From Thalassoroseus pseudoceratinae (GTDB lineage Bacteria > Planctomycetota > Planctomycetia > Planctomycetales > Planctomycetaceae), in the NCBI RefSeq assembly GCF_011634775.1, contig NZ_JAALXT010000007.1, positions 1 to 64,000 of the forward strand: 64,000 nt of DNA, in the 5' to 3' direction. Each line of letters starts with the position of its first letter. Positions within the stretch are counted from its first letter, which is position 1. Positions 55,307 to 64,000 of the stretch are shown in pieces. The translations under genes were made by a program, and so were the position numbers. The notes below the pieces were generated by a model, which searched no databases, was not told the origin of the DNA, and saw only the letters and a program-made list of their open reading frames with translations.

Positions 55307-56560
55307 ATGTTCCGTTTACCGTCGAGGCATATACTGAGTATCGGTGCTGTCATATTGGCCTTGAGGATGCTCTTCGGACCCCTGCAGTTCACTCCGGTCC
55401 AGGCAACCGCTGATGAAATGGGCAAACACGGAACAACGGCTGCGGGAAAAGGACAGTTCCACTTCGTTGACCTGGCAAAACAGACGAATCAAGCGCTTTC
55501 AGAGGACTTCCACGGCTATGAGGGCAACAACCTGAAACCTCTCCCACGGGGGAAACAATAATTCGCCAAGATTCCATTTCACGTCGGCGATGGCATGATT
55601 CAATTGGCTGGGAAACGTGCTCCGGAGTGGCCAGATTCTGTGGAAGGAATCCCCGTCGGCAAGAAGGCAACGCACATCCATTTTCTTCATGGAACAGGCT
55701 GGGGTTCCCCGGGCGTTGCTGACGGGACCGTCCTCGGACACTATAAGGTACATTACGAGGACGACACGTCGAAGCAGGTTCCAATCGTGTATGGCGAGGA
55801 CCTCCGCGACTGGTGGCAACTCGGTGATACCTCCAAAGCCTCGCGTGCTGAGATTGCTTGGACCGGCGTCAACGATGCCTCCAAGGACTTCCGAGGACAG
55901 CGTGTCGAGCTAAGATTGTTCGTGCGGAGTTGGGAAAACCCGAAACACGATGTCAAGATCGATAGCATTGACTTCGTGTCTCTGAACAACACGGTTTCCT
56001 CGCCATTCAATATCGCCATGACGCTAGAGAATCGTCCGGACGAGAAGGAAGCGATCATGTCTTTGCGGCAGCACAAGGCGTTCGTCGAAATCGGGGACGA
56101 TGGCCATGCCTTCTCCGTGACCCTGTCGACACGCCGGGCAAATCACGAAACGCTTAGCCCTCTTTCGAACCTATCGCACCTGCAACGGTTGGACTTGAGC
56201 AACAATCATTTGGATGACGACGAGTGGCAACTGCTCGCTCGGGTCGCAGGAGTCCAGTCGCTTTCGCTCAACCGTACGAACACCACCAATGCCACGCTGG
56301 CCACGTTGACAGAATGGTCGAGTCTGGAACGCCTATGGCTGTATGACACGGATGTGACTGATGCTGGACTCGAACACCTCAGCAAGTTGTCTGCCTTGAA
56401 AGAGTTGGATCTTTCTCAAACCGCTGTCTCCGATGCAGGAATCGAGAAGCTTGCGTCGCTTGAGCACTTGGAGAAGCTCGATCTTCGCCAAACGAAAGTC
56501 ACGCGGCGGGGCGTCGAACGACTCAAACAAAAACTTTCGATGTGCCAGATCAAACACTAA
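55307..56560 (+). pseudogene. Secreted leucine-rich-repeat protein interrupted by an in-frame stop
   Basis: An ATG at 55307 with AAAAGGAG seven bases upstream starts a signal peptide (M-F-R-L-P-S-R-H-I-L). The frame stops at a TAA at 55559-55561 after P-R-G-K-Q and then continues in exactly the same frame (F-A-K-I-P-F-H-V-G-D-G-M-I-Q-L) to 56560. The N-terminal part is a beta-sandwich-like planctomycete domain; the C-terminal part holds about five leucine-rich repeats (L-D-L-S-N-N-H-L, V-T-D-A-G-L-E-H-L, V-S-D-A-G-I-E-K-L). Apart from the single stop everything looks intact, so this is a recent nonsense mutation, a sequencing error or, less likely, readthrough. The LRR type resembles that in the M56 protein further right. 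Confidence 0.75.
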
Positions 56561-56728
56561 ACATCCCTGGAGATAACCTCCCCTCTAACAGAATACGGCT
56601 ACCCTTTGCCCTGCTAGTCTCTCCTAAGGATTTCATGTTACATCGGGCGGCATTCTCTAAGGCGATGCTAGTACCTGGAGGGACTTATTACACAATTACT
56701 CCTTCGTTGGATCCGGTCTTTCTTCATT

Positions 56729-56749
56729 AACGACCAAAAGATGGTCGTT
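56729..56749. terminator. Hairpin between convergent pseudogenes
   Basis: AACGACCA and TGGTCGTT form a perfect 8-pair stem with a 5-base loop, touching the stop codon of the minus-strand M56 remnant and 169 bases after the LRR gene. Neither side has a strong T-run, so the call as a bidirectional terminator is tentative. Confidence 0.35.
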
Positions 56750-57970
56750 CACGTGCCTCCGGGTTTCATCTGGAAGTTGACTGGTTCCATGTCTGATCCA
56801 ATACGAACTTCCTGCATGTCGACCGCTTTGCCGTCGGTCGAGACGACAACCTTGGCCATTCCCGGTTCGCAACCATTGATTCGATATTCAACGTTGGCAT
56901 TGGTGGTCGCTTTGCGGATGTCGTTGAAGAACTTCCTTCGCAGCAGAGCCCCGGCAATCGGTTCTCCTTCGCTATCCGCGACTCGCCCCATGACCGTCAG
57001 GCCGGGAGTGAGCTCGATTGGTTTGCTGGGTTTCTGTTCCAGCGAAACTTCAAACTCGCTTCGCACCAACGAGAGCCGTTTGGGCTTAAACTCAGGGTGA
57101 TCGATCTCGACCCAGACATCCGACTTCGAAGCGGGCACATGATTGAATCGCCAGCGGCCCTCGGCATCCGTCTTGACTCGCCGACCGATTGCGAATTGGC
57201 TTAGATCGCCCGGCCGCTTTTTGTATTCCACCGAAGGACGCACCTCGGCCCCCTCAATCGGCTGGCCTTTGCCGTTGACGATCACACCGCCGACCGACCA
57301 ACCGGCGTCCAGCTGAGCGGTGAATTGTGTCGGCAGCAACGGCAATTCGAGAACCAACCGACCGTGTTCGTCGGTCTGCATGAACAGTCCGTACGTCGAA
57401 GCCTTCAGAAATTTTCCAACCTGCACGTGCTCGTGCCGTTGGCTTCGGATCGCTTCGCACCTCCACCGTTGCCTGCGGCACTGGTTTTCCATCCGGTCCA
57501 TGAACCACCGGTTCAAATGGTTTCTGCAAATTCGGTTGTCGAACCTCGTTGTCGTCCTGGATCGTGCTTGCATCGTCTGCCGTGGCCAAGTCGAACTTTG
57601 ACTGCCCAAGCACGGGACTCGCCAGGGCAATTGCGATGGCAGCGATCAGTGCGAAAATGCTGCCCTGCGAGAGTCCCAACGGCTTGCGGATTGGTTCGCC
57701 GAATAGGTGAGTGATGCGGCGACGAAGTTCCGAGGGCGAGCGATTGGCGGCGAGTGTGAGGAGTTCGTCGGTCCGGGAATTTCGCGGACATTGACTCAAT
57801 TCGGCCACTCGCAATAGAGCAGATGCATAACGAGAGCGGACCGTGGTGTCGGATTCTGTCGTCGCACGATAGGTCGCTTCATCGCAGCAGAACTCCCGCA
57901 TGACGCTGATCCGTCGACTGAGAAACCACACGGCCGGATCAATCCGACAACGAATGGATCGTTTTGCTGC
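56749..57970 (-). pseudogene. Truncated and frameshifted M56 (BlaR1-like) peptidase with carboxypeptidase-regulatory-like tail
   Basis: Reading the minus strand from about 57970, the sequence enters the middle of an M56 peptidase (D-P-A-V-W-F-L-S-R-R-I-S, then R-E-F-C-C-D-E-A), so the N-terminal membrane helices and the HExxH zinc motif are missing. A membrane segment and V-L-G-Q follow. A frameshift near 57440 moves from V-E-V-R-S-D-P-K-P-T to E-H-V-Q-V-G-K-F-L-K-A. The rest, to the TGA at 56749, is a set of carboxypeptidase-regulatory-like beta domains (G-V-I-V-N-G-K-G-Q-P-I-E-G-A-E-V). It lies head to head with the intact BlaI-M56 pair, so it probably is a decayed older copy of the same sensor type that once shared the operator. 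Confidence 0.75.
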
Positions 57971-57998
57971 GTGTTCCTAGCAGCAACGGGTCGTCCCT

Positions 57999-58042
57999 TG
58001 TCAATGTCCGATTCTCGCTTGAAATAGCGAATCCATTCGCTA
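57999..58042 (+). promoter_or_regulatory. BlaI operator candidate (perfect dyad) overlapping a promoter
   Basis: TAGCGAAT-CC-ATTCGCTA (58025-58042) is a perfect 8-base inverted repeat with a 2-base centre, 20 bases before the blaI start codon. TTGTCA at 57999-58004 is a possible -35 box and, 17 bases on, AAATAG (58022-58027) a weak -10 box, which the dyad overlaps. BlaI/MecI repressors are known to bind short dyads at their own promoter, so I infer autoregulation here. The dyad differs from the staphylococcal TACA/TGTA operator. Confidence 0.6.
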
Positions 58043-58062
58043 ATTGCTGACGGAGGCGACAG

Positions 58063-58443
58063 ATGCCCGAAGATATTGAACCCGGTGACGTAGAACTGAA
58101 GATCCTACAGGAATTGTGGAGTCAGCCAGGGTCCACGGCTCGAGACATTCACAATGCGGTGCACGCACAACAGGGCAAGAATTACTCCACGACGGTCAAA
58201 ATGTTGGCTGTCATGCAGGGCAAAGGACTCGTACGCAAGGATGAGAGCGTTCGGCCTCAAACATTCTTTGCTGCCGTTACGCGGAAGCGAGCGCAGAAAG
58301 GATTGGTAACGCGTCTGATGCAAAAAGCGTTCGACGGGTCCGCCATTTCCTTGGCTATGCAAGCGTTGACGGCGTCTCGGCCCTCAAAGGAAGACCTCGA
58401 AGAAATTCGACGGTTGATCGACAAGCTGGAGGAGAAGCAATGA
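58063..58443 (+). CDS. blaI-like: BlaI/MecI-family transcriptional repressor
   Basis: A 126-residue winged-helix repressor. E-L-K-I-L-Q-E-L-W starts the DNA-binding part, A-R-D-I-H-N-A-V leads into the recognition helix, and Y-S-T-T-V-K-M-L-A-V-M-Q-G-K-G-L-V is the family's central signature. The C-terminal helices (A-L-T-A-S-R-P-S-K-E-D-L-E-E-I) form the dimer interface, which M56 sensors cleave in the known bla/mec systems. GGAGG stands six bases before the ATG. The stop overlaps the start of the M56 gene by ATGA, so repressor and sensor are made together. The likely target is the dyad at 58025-58042. In planctomycetes these pairs are numerous, and beta-lactam sensing should not be assumed. 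Confidence 0.95.
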   Translation: MPEDIEPGDVELKILQELWSQPGSTARDIHNAVHAQQGKNYSTTVKMLAVMQGKGLVRKDESVRPQTFFAAVTRKRAQKGLVTRLMQKAFDGSAISLAMQALTASRPSKEDLEEIRRLIDKLEEKQ

Positions 58444-61400
58444 GCGATTTCTCGAACCACATGGTCGTTCAAGCACTCGGTTGGATGCTGGTGCATTCCC
58501 TTTGGCTGTTGCTGATTCCGGCCGTTGTGTTGGCATTGGTGTTGCTGACGCTGCCCACTTCCTGGTCGAGGAGTCGGTATTTCGCCGGAGTGGTGACGCT
58601 CTTGTTAATAGCTGTCATCCCAGCCGCATCGCTGCGTTGGATCGATGTGGATGAACCGTCGCAGCAGGATGATCTGACCGACCCAGCGATAGAAACCGCT
58701 GACGCGAATCCCGGTGACGTGACCGACTTGATCTCCTCGGAGTTCGCTTCTGAAATCAACGTGTTCGAGGACGCTCCGGAAACATCACTAGCCAGTCCTA
58801 TGCCGACTGAGTTGCAGATTCCGTCACCGTCACCCGATGACGATGACGTTAAGGCGACAGTCTTGAACGTAACACCTGCGGAGACGACAGACCGGAATGG
58901 CAATCGGGTGACGGAAGCGGTGCAGCCCGTGATTGCAGAAACTCAAGATGTCCCGGCCCTGGCCGATCGTGTGCGTCCTTGGTTGCCTTGGCTTGTTGTC
59001 GCGTGGTTTGTCGGTGCATTGTTGATGACATCGAGACTGCTAGCCGGATGGCGGACGGCTCGGAGATTGAGAAAGGCCGGTCAGTCACCCGTTCCCGACG
59101 CGATCCAAAACATGTTCGTTGAGTTGCGTGCGTCGATCGGAGCCTCCCGGGCCGCACGAGTGGTTCAGTCGGCGTTGGTGAAAGTTCCCTCCGTCGTGGG
59201 GCACTTTCAGCCGATTGTGCTGCTGCCGATCTGTGCGGTTATGGGTTTGAACGAACGACAATTGCGAGCCATCCTGGCCCACGAACTGGCTCACGTCAAA
59301 CGCTATGACTACGCGGTGAACGTGCTGCAGACGGTCATCGAGACAGTTCTGTTTTATCATCCGGCGATGTGGTGGGTGTCGCGAATCATCCGGACCGAAC
59401 GAGAACACTGTTGCGACGACATCGCATTGTCCGTTCAATGCGAACCCGCTGAGTTGGCCCGGGCGTTGGTGGCGGTGGATGCGGTCAGGCTGGCAGAGCC
59501 GACGACATCGTTCAGCGACGTGCTGGTATCCGCCGCCGATGGTGGAAACCTACTCCGACGCATCCGTCGGATTTCCGGAGAACCCGATCGCAGACTCCCA
59601 TCGCGACGATCATGGATTGCAGGGCTCGTTGTGCTGTCGCTGCTGGCTGCGGTCGCCAGCGCTTCCATGTTGGTCAGCAATGCGGATGAGAACACAGCGG
59701 AGGCGAATCCGCCTGCTGTCGAACCAGACGTCGGAACACTATCAGCAGACGACGCAGCGGATCCGTCGTCGTCACGAACTCAGCCAGGCCGGATCGAGTT
59801 CGCCAACGGTTACTTCATCGAACTCTCGGCCATCGGTGATTACGTCAAATTACAGGCGGAAAACGATGATGAGTCCAAAGGCGAGAGCAACGATACGGAC
59901 AGCACACCGAGGCTTTGGAACACCCACGGCGAAGCTGTCAGCAAACCGTTAAATGGTGTTCAATCGACCTATTCAGTTGGTGATAATTTCATCGGACGCA
60001 AGTTCTACGTTCACGCAGGGCTGCCGGAAGGCTCGCAAATCGAGTTGCTAGTCGACGGCAAAAAGATCAGCGGAAACACGACTTCGCCGCGAGCGGGTCA
60101 TCCGTTGGACATTCGAGCCAGTGTGGTAGCAGAACTGCCGGAGGATCGGCGAAGTGTCGATGTCGTTGTTGAACTCAAACTCCCTGCTTGGCAAACTCTC
60201 GCGGCGTTCGACTTTGCGGGCGGCGTCAACAACGGGATTCGGCTGGACTGGGAACAGAAAATCAGCCCGGAGACGAAATACACCGCCACAGGAAACTTCC
60301 GGGGAGCCGATGCCGATGACCTGCGAATTGTGGCGCTCGATCGCGCTCATCAAGTGCTGAAACCGTCGGGGCATTGGCGTGGTGAAAATCCGCTGAAGAT
60401 TGGTGCTCACTTTCCCAACGAAAACGGTCGACCGAATTTTGTGTCCGTGCAGAGACGACTTCCATCTCGAAAAATCGTGTTCCGCAACGTGCCGTTGCAT
60501 CCCGATAGTGAATCAGGCCAAAAGACTTTCTCGATTGAAATTGACGGGGTGAATCCCGACACAAAAGAAAAGAACTTCCCACCGCCTTCACTGACAACGT
60601 TGCTCCACGAACCACGCCAACCGATGCAAGTCGAAGATCCCGATATGGGCATGCTGACTCTACGCGGGTTGCGGAAGTTCGGTAGCCACGATGGCGGCTG
60701 GTCCGCTGACGGAACACCGAATCTGCAACCGATGCCGGACACTCCGTGGGCCGGTCGAGAAACAAGTGACATTGAGGGCAAGCAGCATTTGGAGGCCGTC
60801 TTCGAAATGCATCCCGAGCAAGGAACCCAGGTGACGAACGTCCGGGTTCGCCCGGATGATGCGCGAGCCACAACGGCGTGGCAACCGATTCAACCGCCTA
60901 ACGGCGAGGCTAGTTTCCTGCAAGTGGCGTCATCGCTACGGATCTTCGACGATCGGGAAACGGACGATTTCACCGTGCATGTCAGCACGGACGACTGGCA
61001 AGACCCTGTGACGATTTCCGTCTCGCCCACCCCGGACGATTTCGAATTCGGTCGAGCGGCGTATTACCGTCTGGATGACAACTCGCAGACGATCGCGTTC
61101 CGCACCGATGATCCGAGCGAACCCGATAAAGATGGGAAGTCTCGGCAGCGTTTCGTTGTCATTCAACCGAACGAGGTCAACGGCGTGGTGCGAATCTCGG
61201 CTGTCACCGAGGACGGTCGAAAAATCGACGGCCGAATGAATTCGTTCTCCACCCGCCGCATGTTCATTCACTTCGACGCGGTCGGCGATGCGAAGATCAA
61301 ATCACTCGTGGTGCAGTTGCCAACGACTCATACGTTTGTCTTCCGCAACGTCAGCATGTGGAAAAACCTCGGCACGCGGCCGTTTGTCGAGCGGGAATCG

Positions 61401-64000
61401 TCGGACAATCCGTTGGTTGCCGCGAATGTGCAACCGAGCCGCGTATTTCGTCAGACAGACGGAACGCTGATCTCGGAAAATGGCGAGGCTGTGGTCATCA
61501 AAGCTGTTCAGGAGATCGAGCGTCGTGGCGGACGGCTACGATTCGATGCCGAGGACGAATCTCCAACCGGCGAGCGGCTGGCGTATCTGACGGAAGTTCG
61601 CTGGGAAGGCTTCGCCGATGACGAGACGCCGTTGTTGCAAGCACTGTCCGGACTCAACCGGGTGAAACTCGCCACCGACCACTTAACAAACGACGGGCTG
61701 ACGTCGATCGAACACATGACCGGATTGCAACGTCTTACCATCGCGCACACATCGAAACTGACCACGAAGTGCCTGCGTTCGATCGGCAAACTCACGGCAC
61801 TCCGCGAACTGACGATTCCCGGCACATTGATGCCCGACGATGACGGCTATCATTCGGACGACTTCGATCATCTCGCGAACCTGACGAAGCTGGTCAAATA
61901 CGAACCGATGAACTGGCGGCTGGATGACGCCGGTCTGTGGTGTCTCCGAAACGCCAAGAATTTGGAGATGGTTTACACGTTCGGTCCGGAAGTCACGGAT
62001 GTGGGATTCGCGGCATTGGCCGGCAAACCGAAACTTGGTGTCATCCACCTGCACGAAACGAAAATCACTGATGTCTCCTACAAGCTGCTGGAAAACCACC
62101 CCAAACTGTATTGGCTCCAATGCAGCAGTCCGCACCTGACAGACGCGGCGATCGATTCGGCCATCACGATCCGCAACCTACGTGACCTACATTTGTACGG
62201 ATCGAAAGTCACCGACGCGGGTGTCGAGCGGCTGATCGCAGCGGTCCCGAAGCTGCCGAACCTGCGATTGGTTAACTTGAGCAATACGCAGGTTAGCCAG
62301 GCGGTGGCCGACAAACTACGTTCCGCCCGGAAAGGACTACGGGTGCTCGGCGGTGTGGACGATGCACCGGCTTCCGAAGACAAAACGAACGAAAAAACTG
62401 ATGAAGCCAATGCCGCGGCGGTCGACACCAAACAGAAGACTGTCGCCGACGGATCGTCGCAAGTTCAAGCGGCAGCACCGACCGATGTTCCTTGGCCGGT
62501 GGAACGGTTCAAGTCATTCGCGGACTATCCGCCCAGCGGCAGTGGCATCCGCGTGAAGATTAATGACCGTCGCTGGATCGAGCTCAATTCACTCGCCAAC
62601 GCGGGTCGAAAAATCGGCGAGCGTGAACTCAAAATGTTCTGGCAGCCGGATGGCACGCTGATCGATCCGCCGGACGATTTCGACCCGCTCGCGTTGGTGC
62701 CGCGTCCTGAGGATGGCCGAATGCCAAAAGTCAATCGGGAAGCCGCTTTGCAAATCGTTGCGCCGCAAGGTTCTCGGTTTGCACTCAATAGCGGTGGCGG
62801 TAGTGGCAGTTACGGCAACTTCAGTGTGCCAGTGAATGAAGACTTTGTTCAATTTCCGATTCAGTACGTGATTGCGTGGCTCAACGACAATCATACGTAC
62901 ATTGAAGCGAAGGTAACCGATGGCACGTGGGAGGACCTTCCGATTGCTGGTGGGAACGGCGTGCAGGTTGTCGTTTTCGAAGAAGCTCGCCGCGTGATCG
63001 TCATCGCCGATCGTCCGCAAGATTTCGCATGGCAAGTGAGAGCGCAGGGCGGGGACGACGATCCGGTGGTTCGCGATCCATTCATCAACGGAGTGGAATG
63101 GGACAGCGGCTTCCTCAACGATTTCCGGGACAAACTGCCCGCGTTCCCGCCCGGACATGAAGCCACGCTATTCGCATTCGACAAAAACAAGCCCATGCCC
63201 AAAATGCTCGCCTTGCAGCGGAGCGAATACGACGTCGTTCGCTTCGACAATCTGGCGGTATTCCCCGGGCCGAAGTCTGCGGTGAAAGTTAGCGTCAACG
63301 GATTGCCGGTGTCTAAGGCGGATCGGCTCACATTCAGCGACCCGGACGATACGCCGCCCATCGTTCCTCCATCAGCGACGCGGAAGAATGACGGCATCAT
63401 CGAGTTGGAGGGAACCGTCGTCGATGCGAATGGGGATCCGGTCAAGGACTGCTGGGTTGGTATGTTTGTCGAGCCGCAGGATTACTACGGAGGCAAGACG
63501 GATGCCCCCGCGTTCGGACCGCGTTCGCGGTTTGTGTTTGAAGCCACGACCGACCCGAATGGTCGCTTTCTCATGGTCGTGAACAAGGATCACTTCGTGT
63601 TCGAAGGGAGTTTTTGGGCCATTCACGAAGACGGTACATCGGGCACGCTGCGGATGAATTGCACGTGGCCCCATTTGCAAAAGAATCTCAACCTCAAATT
63701 GGTCGATGCCATTGGCAAAGTGAAGATCGTCGATCCGGATGGGCAACCGGTCGTCGGAGCCGAAGTGACCCCGGAATCGTTTAGTAAGCCGCGGAGTGTG
63801 CGGAACGTCCTTCCGGCAAGGGTCCGACAAAAGCTCGTCGAGACGACCGACGAAACCGGAACGGTCGAGTTTCTCGGATGGCCGTCAGCGGGAATCCGCG
63901 GTGTCAGTGTCAAAACCGATGCTTACGGCACACAGTATCTCAGTGGCGGATTGGCATCGCAGTGGGTGAAGGATGACGAAACGCTGAAGCTGACGTTGCA
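58440..64000 (+). CDS. Giant M56 (BlaR1-like) membrane zinc peptidase with LRR and beta-domain ectodomain (partial)
   Basis: The frame is open from the ATG at 58440 to the window end, more than 1853 residues, so the C-terminus is missing. Membrane helices lie at about 13-37 and 42-60, followed by an acidic linker and another helix near 180-200. The zinc peptidase core has H-E-L-A-H at 281-285 and R-E-H-C-C-D-D at 321-327, as in BlaR1. A further membrane segment (about 400-417) leads outside. The ectodomain contains beta-rich segments, leucine-rich repeats at about 1050-1300 (V-T-D-A-G-V-E-R-L), and a carboxypeptidase-regulatory-like domain from about 1655 (L-E-G-T-V-V-D-A-N-G-D-P-V). BlaR1 is about 600 residues, so this is several times the usual size. 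On signal it should cleave the co-translated BlaI. Confidence 0.9.
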   Translation, partial: MSDFSNHMVVQALGWMLVHSLWLLLIPAVVLALVLLTLPTSWSRSRYFAGVVTLLLIAVIPAASLRWIDVDEPSQQDDLTDPAIETADANPGDVTDLISSEFASEINVFEDAPETSLASPMPTELQIPSPSPDDDDVKATVLNVTPAETTDRNGNRVTEAVQPVIAETQDVPALADRVRPWLPWLVVAWFVGALLMTSRLLAGWRTARRLRKAGQSPVPDAIQNMFVELRASIGASRAARVVQSALVKVPSVVGHFQPIVLLPICAVMGLNERQLRAILAHELAHVKRYDYAVNVLQTVIETVLFYHPAMWWVSRIIRTEREHCCDDIALSVQCEPAELARALVAVDAVRLAEPTTSFSDVLVSAADGGNLLRRIRRISGEPDRRLPSRRSWIAGLVVLSLLAAVASASMLVSNADENTAEANPPAVEPDVGTLSADDAADPSSSRTQPGRIEFANGYFIELSAIGDYVKLQAENDDESKGESNDTDSTPRLWNTHGEAVSKPLNGVQSTYSVGDNFIGRKFYVHAGLPEGSQIELLVDGKKISGNTTSPRAGHPLDIRASVVAELPEDRRSVDVVVELKLPAWQTLAAFDFAGGVNNGIRLDWEQKISPETKYTATGNFRGADADDLRIVALDRAHQVLKPSGHWRGENPLKIGAHFPNENGRPNFVSVQRRLPSRKIVFRNVPLHPDSESGQKTFSIEIDGVNPDTKEKNFPPPSLTTLLHEPRQPMQVEDPDMGMLTLRGLRKFGSHDGGWSADGTPNLQPMPDTPWAGRETSDIEGKQHLEAVFEMHPEQGTQVTNVRVRPDDARATTAWQPIQPPNGEASFLQVASSLRIFDDRETDDFTVHVSTDDWQDPVTISVSPTPDDFEFGRAAYYRLDDNSQTIAFRTDDPSEPDKDGKSRQRFVVIQPNEVNGVVRISAVTEDGRKIDGRMNSFSTRRMFIHFDAVGDAKIKSLVVQLPTTHTFVFRNVSMWKNLGTRPFVERESSDNPLVAANVQPSRVFRQTDGTLISENGEAVVIKAVQEIERRGGRLRFDAEDESPTGERLAYLTEVRWEGFADDETPLLQALSGLNRVKLATDHLTNDGLTSIEHMTGLQRLTIAHTSKLTTKCLRSIGKLTALRELTIPGTLMPDDDGYHSDDFDHLANLTKLVKYEPMNWRLDDAGLWCLRNAKNLEMVYTFGPEVTDVGFAALAGKPKLGVIHLHETKITDVSYKLLENHPKLYWLQCSSPHLTDAAIDSAITIRNLRDLHLYGSKVTDAGVERLIAAVPKLPNLRLVNLSNTQVSQAVADKLRSARKGLRVLGGVDDAPASEDKTNEKTDEANAAAVDTKQKTVADGSSQVQAAAPTDVPWPVERFKSFADYPPSGSGIRVKINDRRWIELNSLANAGRKIGERELKMFWQPDGTLIDPPDDFDPLALVPRPEDGRMPKVNREAALQIVAPQGSRFALNSGGGSGSYGNFSVPVNEDFVQFPIQYVIAWLNDNHTYIEAKVTDGTWEDLPIAGGNGVQVVVFEEARRVIVIADRPQDFAWQVRAQGGDDDPVVRDPFINGVEWDSGFLNDFRDKLPAFPPGHEATLFAFDKNKPMPKMLALQRSEYDVVRFDNLAVFPGPKSAVKVSVNGLPVSKADRLTFSDPDDTPPIVPPSATRKNDGIIELEGTVVDANGDPVKDCWVGMFVEPQDYYGGKTDAPAFGPRSRFVFEATTDPNGRFLMVVNKDHFVFEGSFWAIHEDGTSGTLRMNCTWPHLQKNLNLKLVDAIGKVKIVDPDGQPVVGAEVTPESFSKPRSVRNVLPARVRQKLVETTDETGTVEFLGWPSAGIRGVSVKTDAYGTQYLSGGLASQWVKDDETLKLTL

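Overview
The window looks like a planctomycete chromosome (phylum Planctomycetota, moderately high GC). The evidence is the mix of families: secreted sulfatases, a DUF1549/DUF1553 protein with a CxxCH cytochrome-like site followed by a Tat-exported DUF1501 protein, BNR (Asp-box) sialidase-like proteins, ceramidase-like hydrolases, giant extracellular proteins that start with a Leu-Glu-Asp-Arg-Thr-Leu-Leu motif, and a BlaI/M56 pair with a very large ectodomain. No rRNA, tRNA or CRISPR array was seen.

Layout. 1-8.5 kb: the 3' end of one giant adhesin-like gene, a decayed transposase, then a complete giant Calx-beta gene. 8.7-11.8 kb: a broken sulfatase remnant and an intact sulfatase with a pentapeptide-like tail. 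12-17 kb (minus strand): a three-gene signalling operon (membrane thioredoxin-like protein, PAS histidine kinase, REC-GGDEF-EAL protein). 17.2-22.2 kb (plus): an IS5-like remnant, an alpha/beta hydrolase, a Tat-exported TIM-barrel protein and a ceramidase-like protein. 22.2-33.3 kb (minus): seven exported proteins in a row (two BNR proteins, a second ceramidase-like protein, two DUF1501, one sulfatase, one DUF1549/1553), probably for breakdown of sulfated or glycosylated polymers. 33.8-41.6 kb (minus): a second complete giant Calx-beta gene. 42.3-42.9 kb: a dead IS3-family element.

42.9-54.2 kb (minus) is the most interesting part: a compact eight-gene operon coding for a TM/repeat protein, a zinc-finger P-loop GTPase, a GTPase-associated (GAP1-type) protein with an added transmembrane segment, a 969-residue single-pass helical protein, a twin-GYF multi-pass protein, a TolQ/ExbB/MotA-like channel and two coiled-coil TolR/ExbD-like partners. 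I infer a membrane-spanning, GTPase-controlled, ion-motive-force machine. GAP1 and its GTPases have been linked, in the comparative-genomics literature I recall, to predicted conflict (defence) systems. The full combination here is not one I recognise as described.

55.3-64 kb: an LRR gene with an in-frame stop, a decayed M56 peptidase gene, then a divergent BlaI repressor gene with a perfect palindromic operator candidate, translationally coupled to a giant M56 sensor peptidase that runs off the window. The number of pseudogenes and transposase remnants in non-coding stretches suggests that much of this window is accessory and rearranging.
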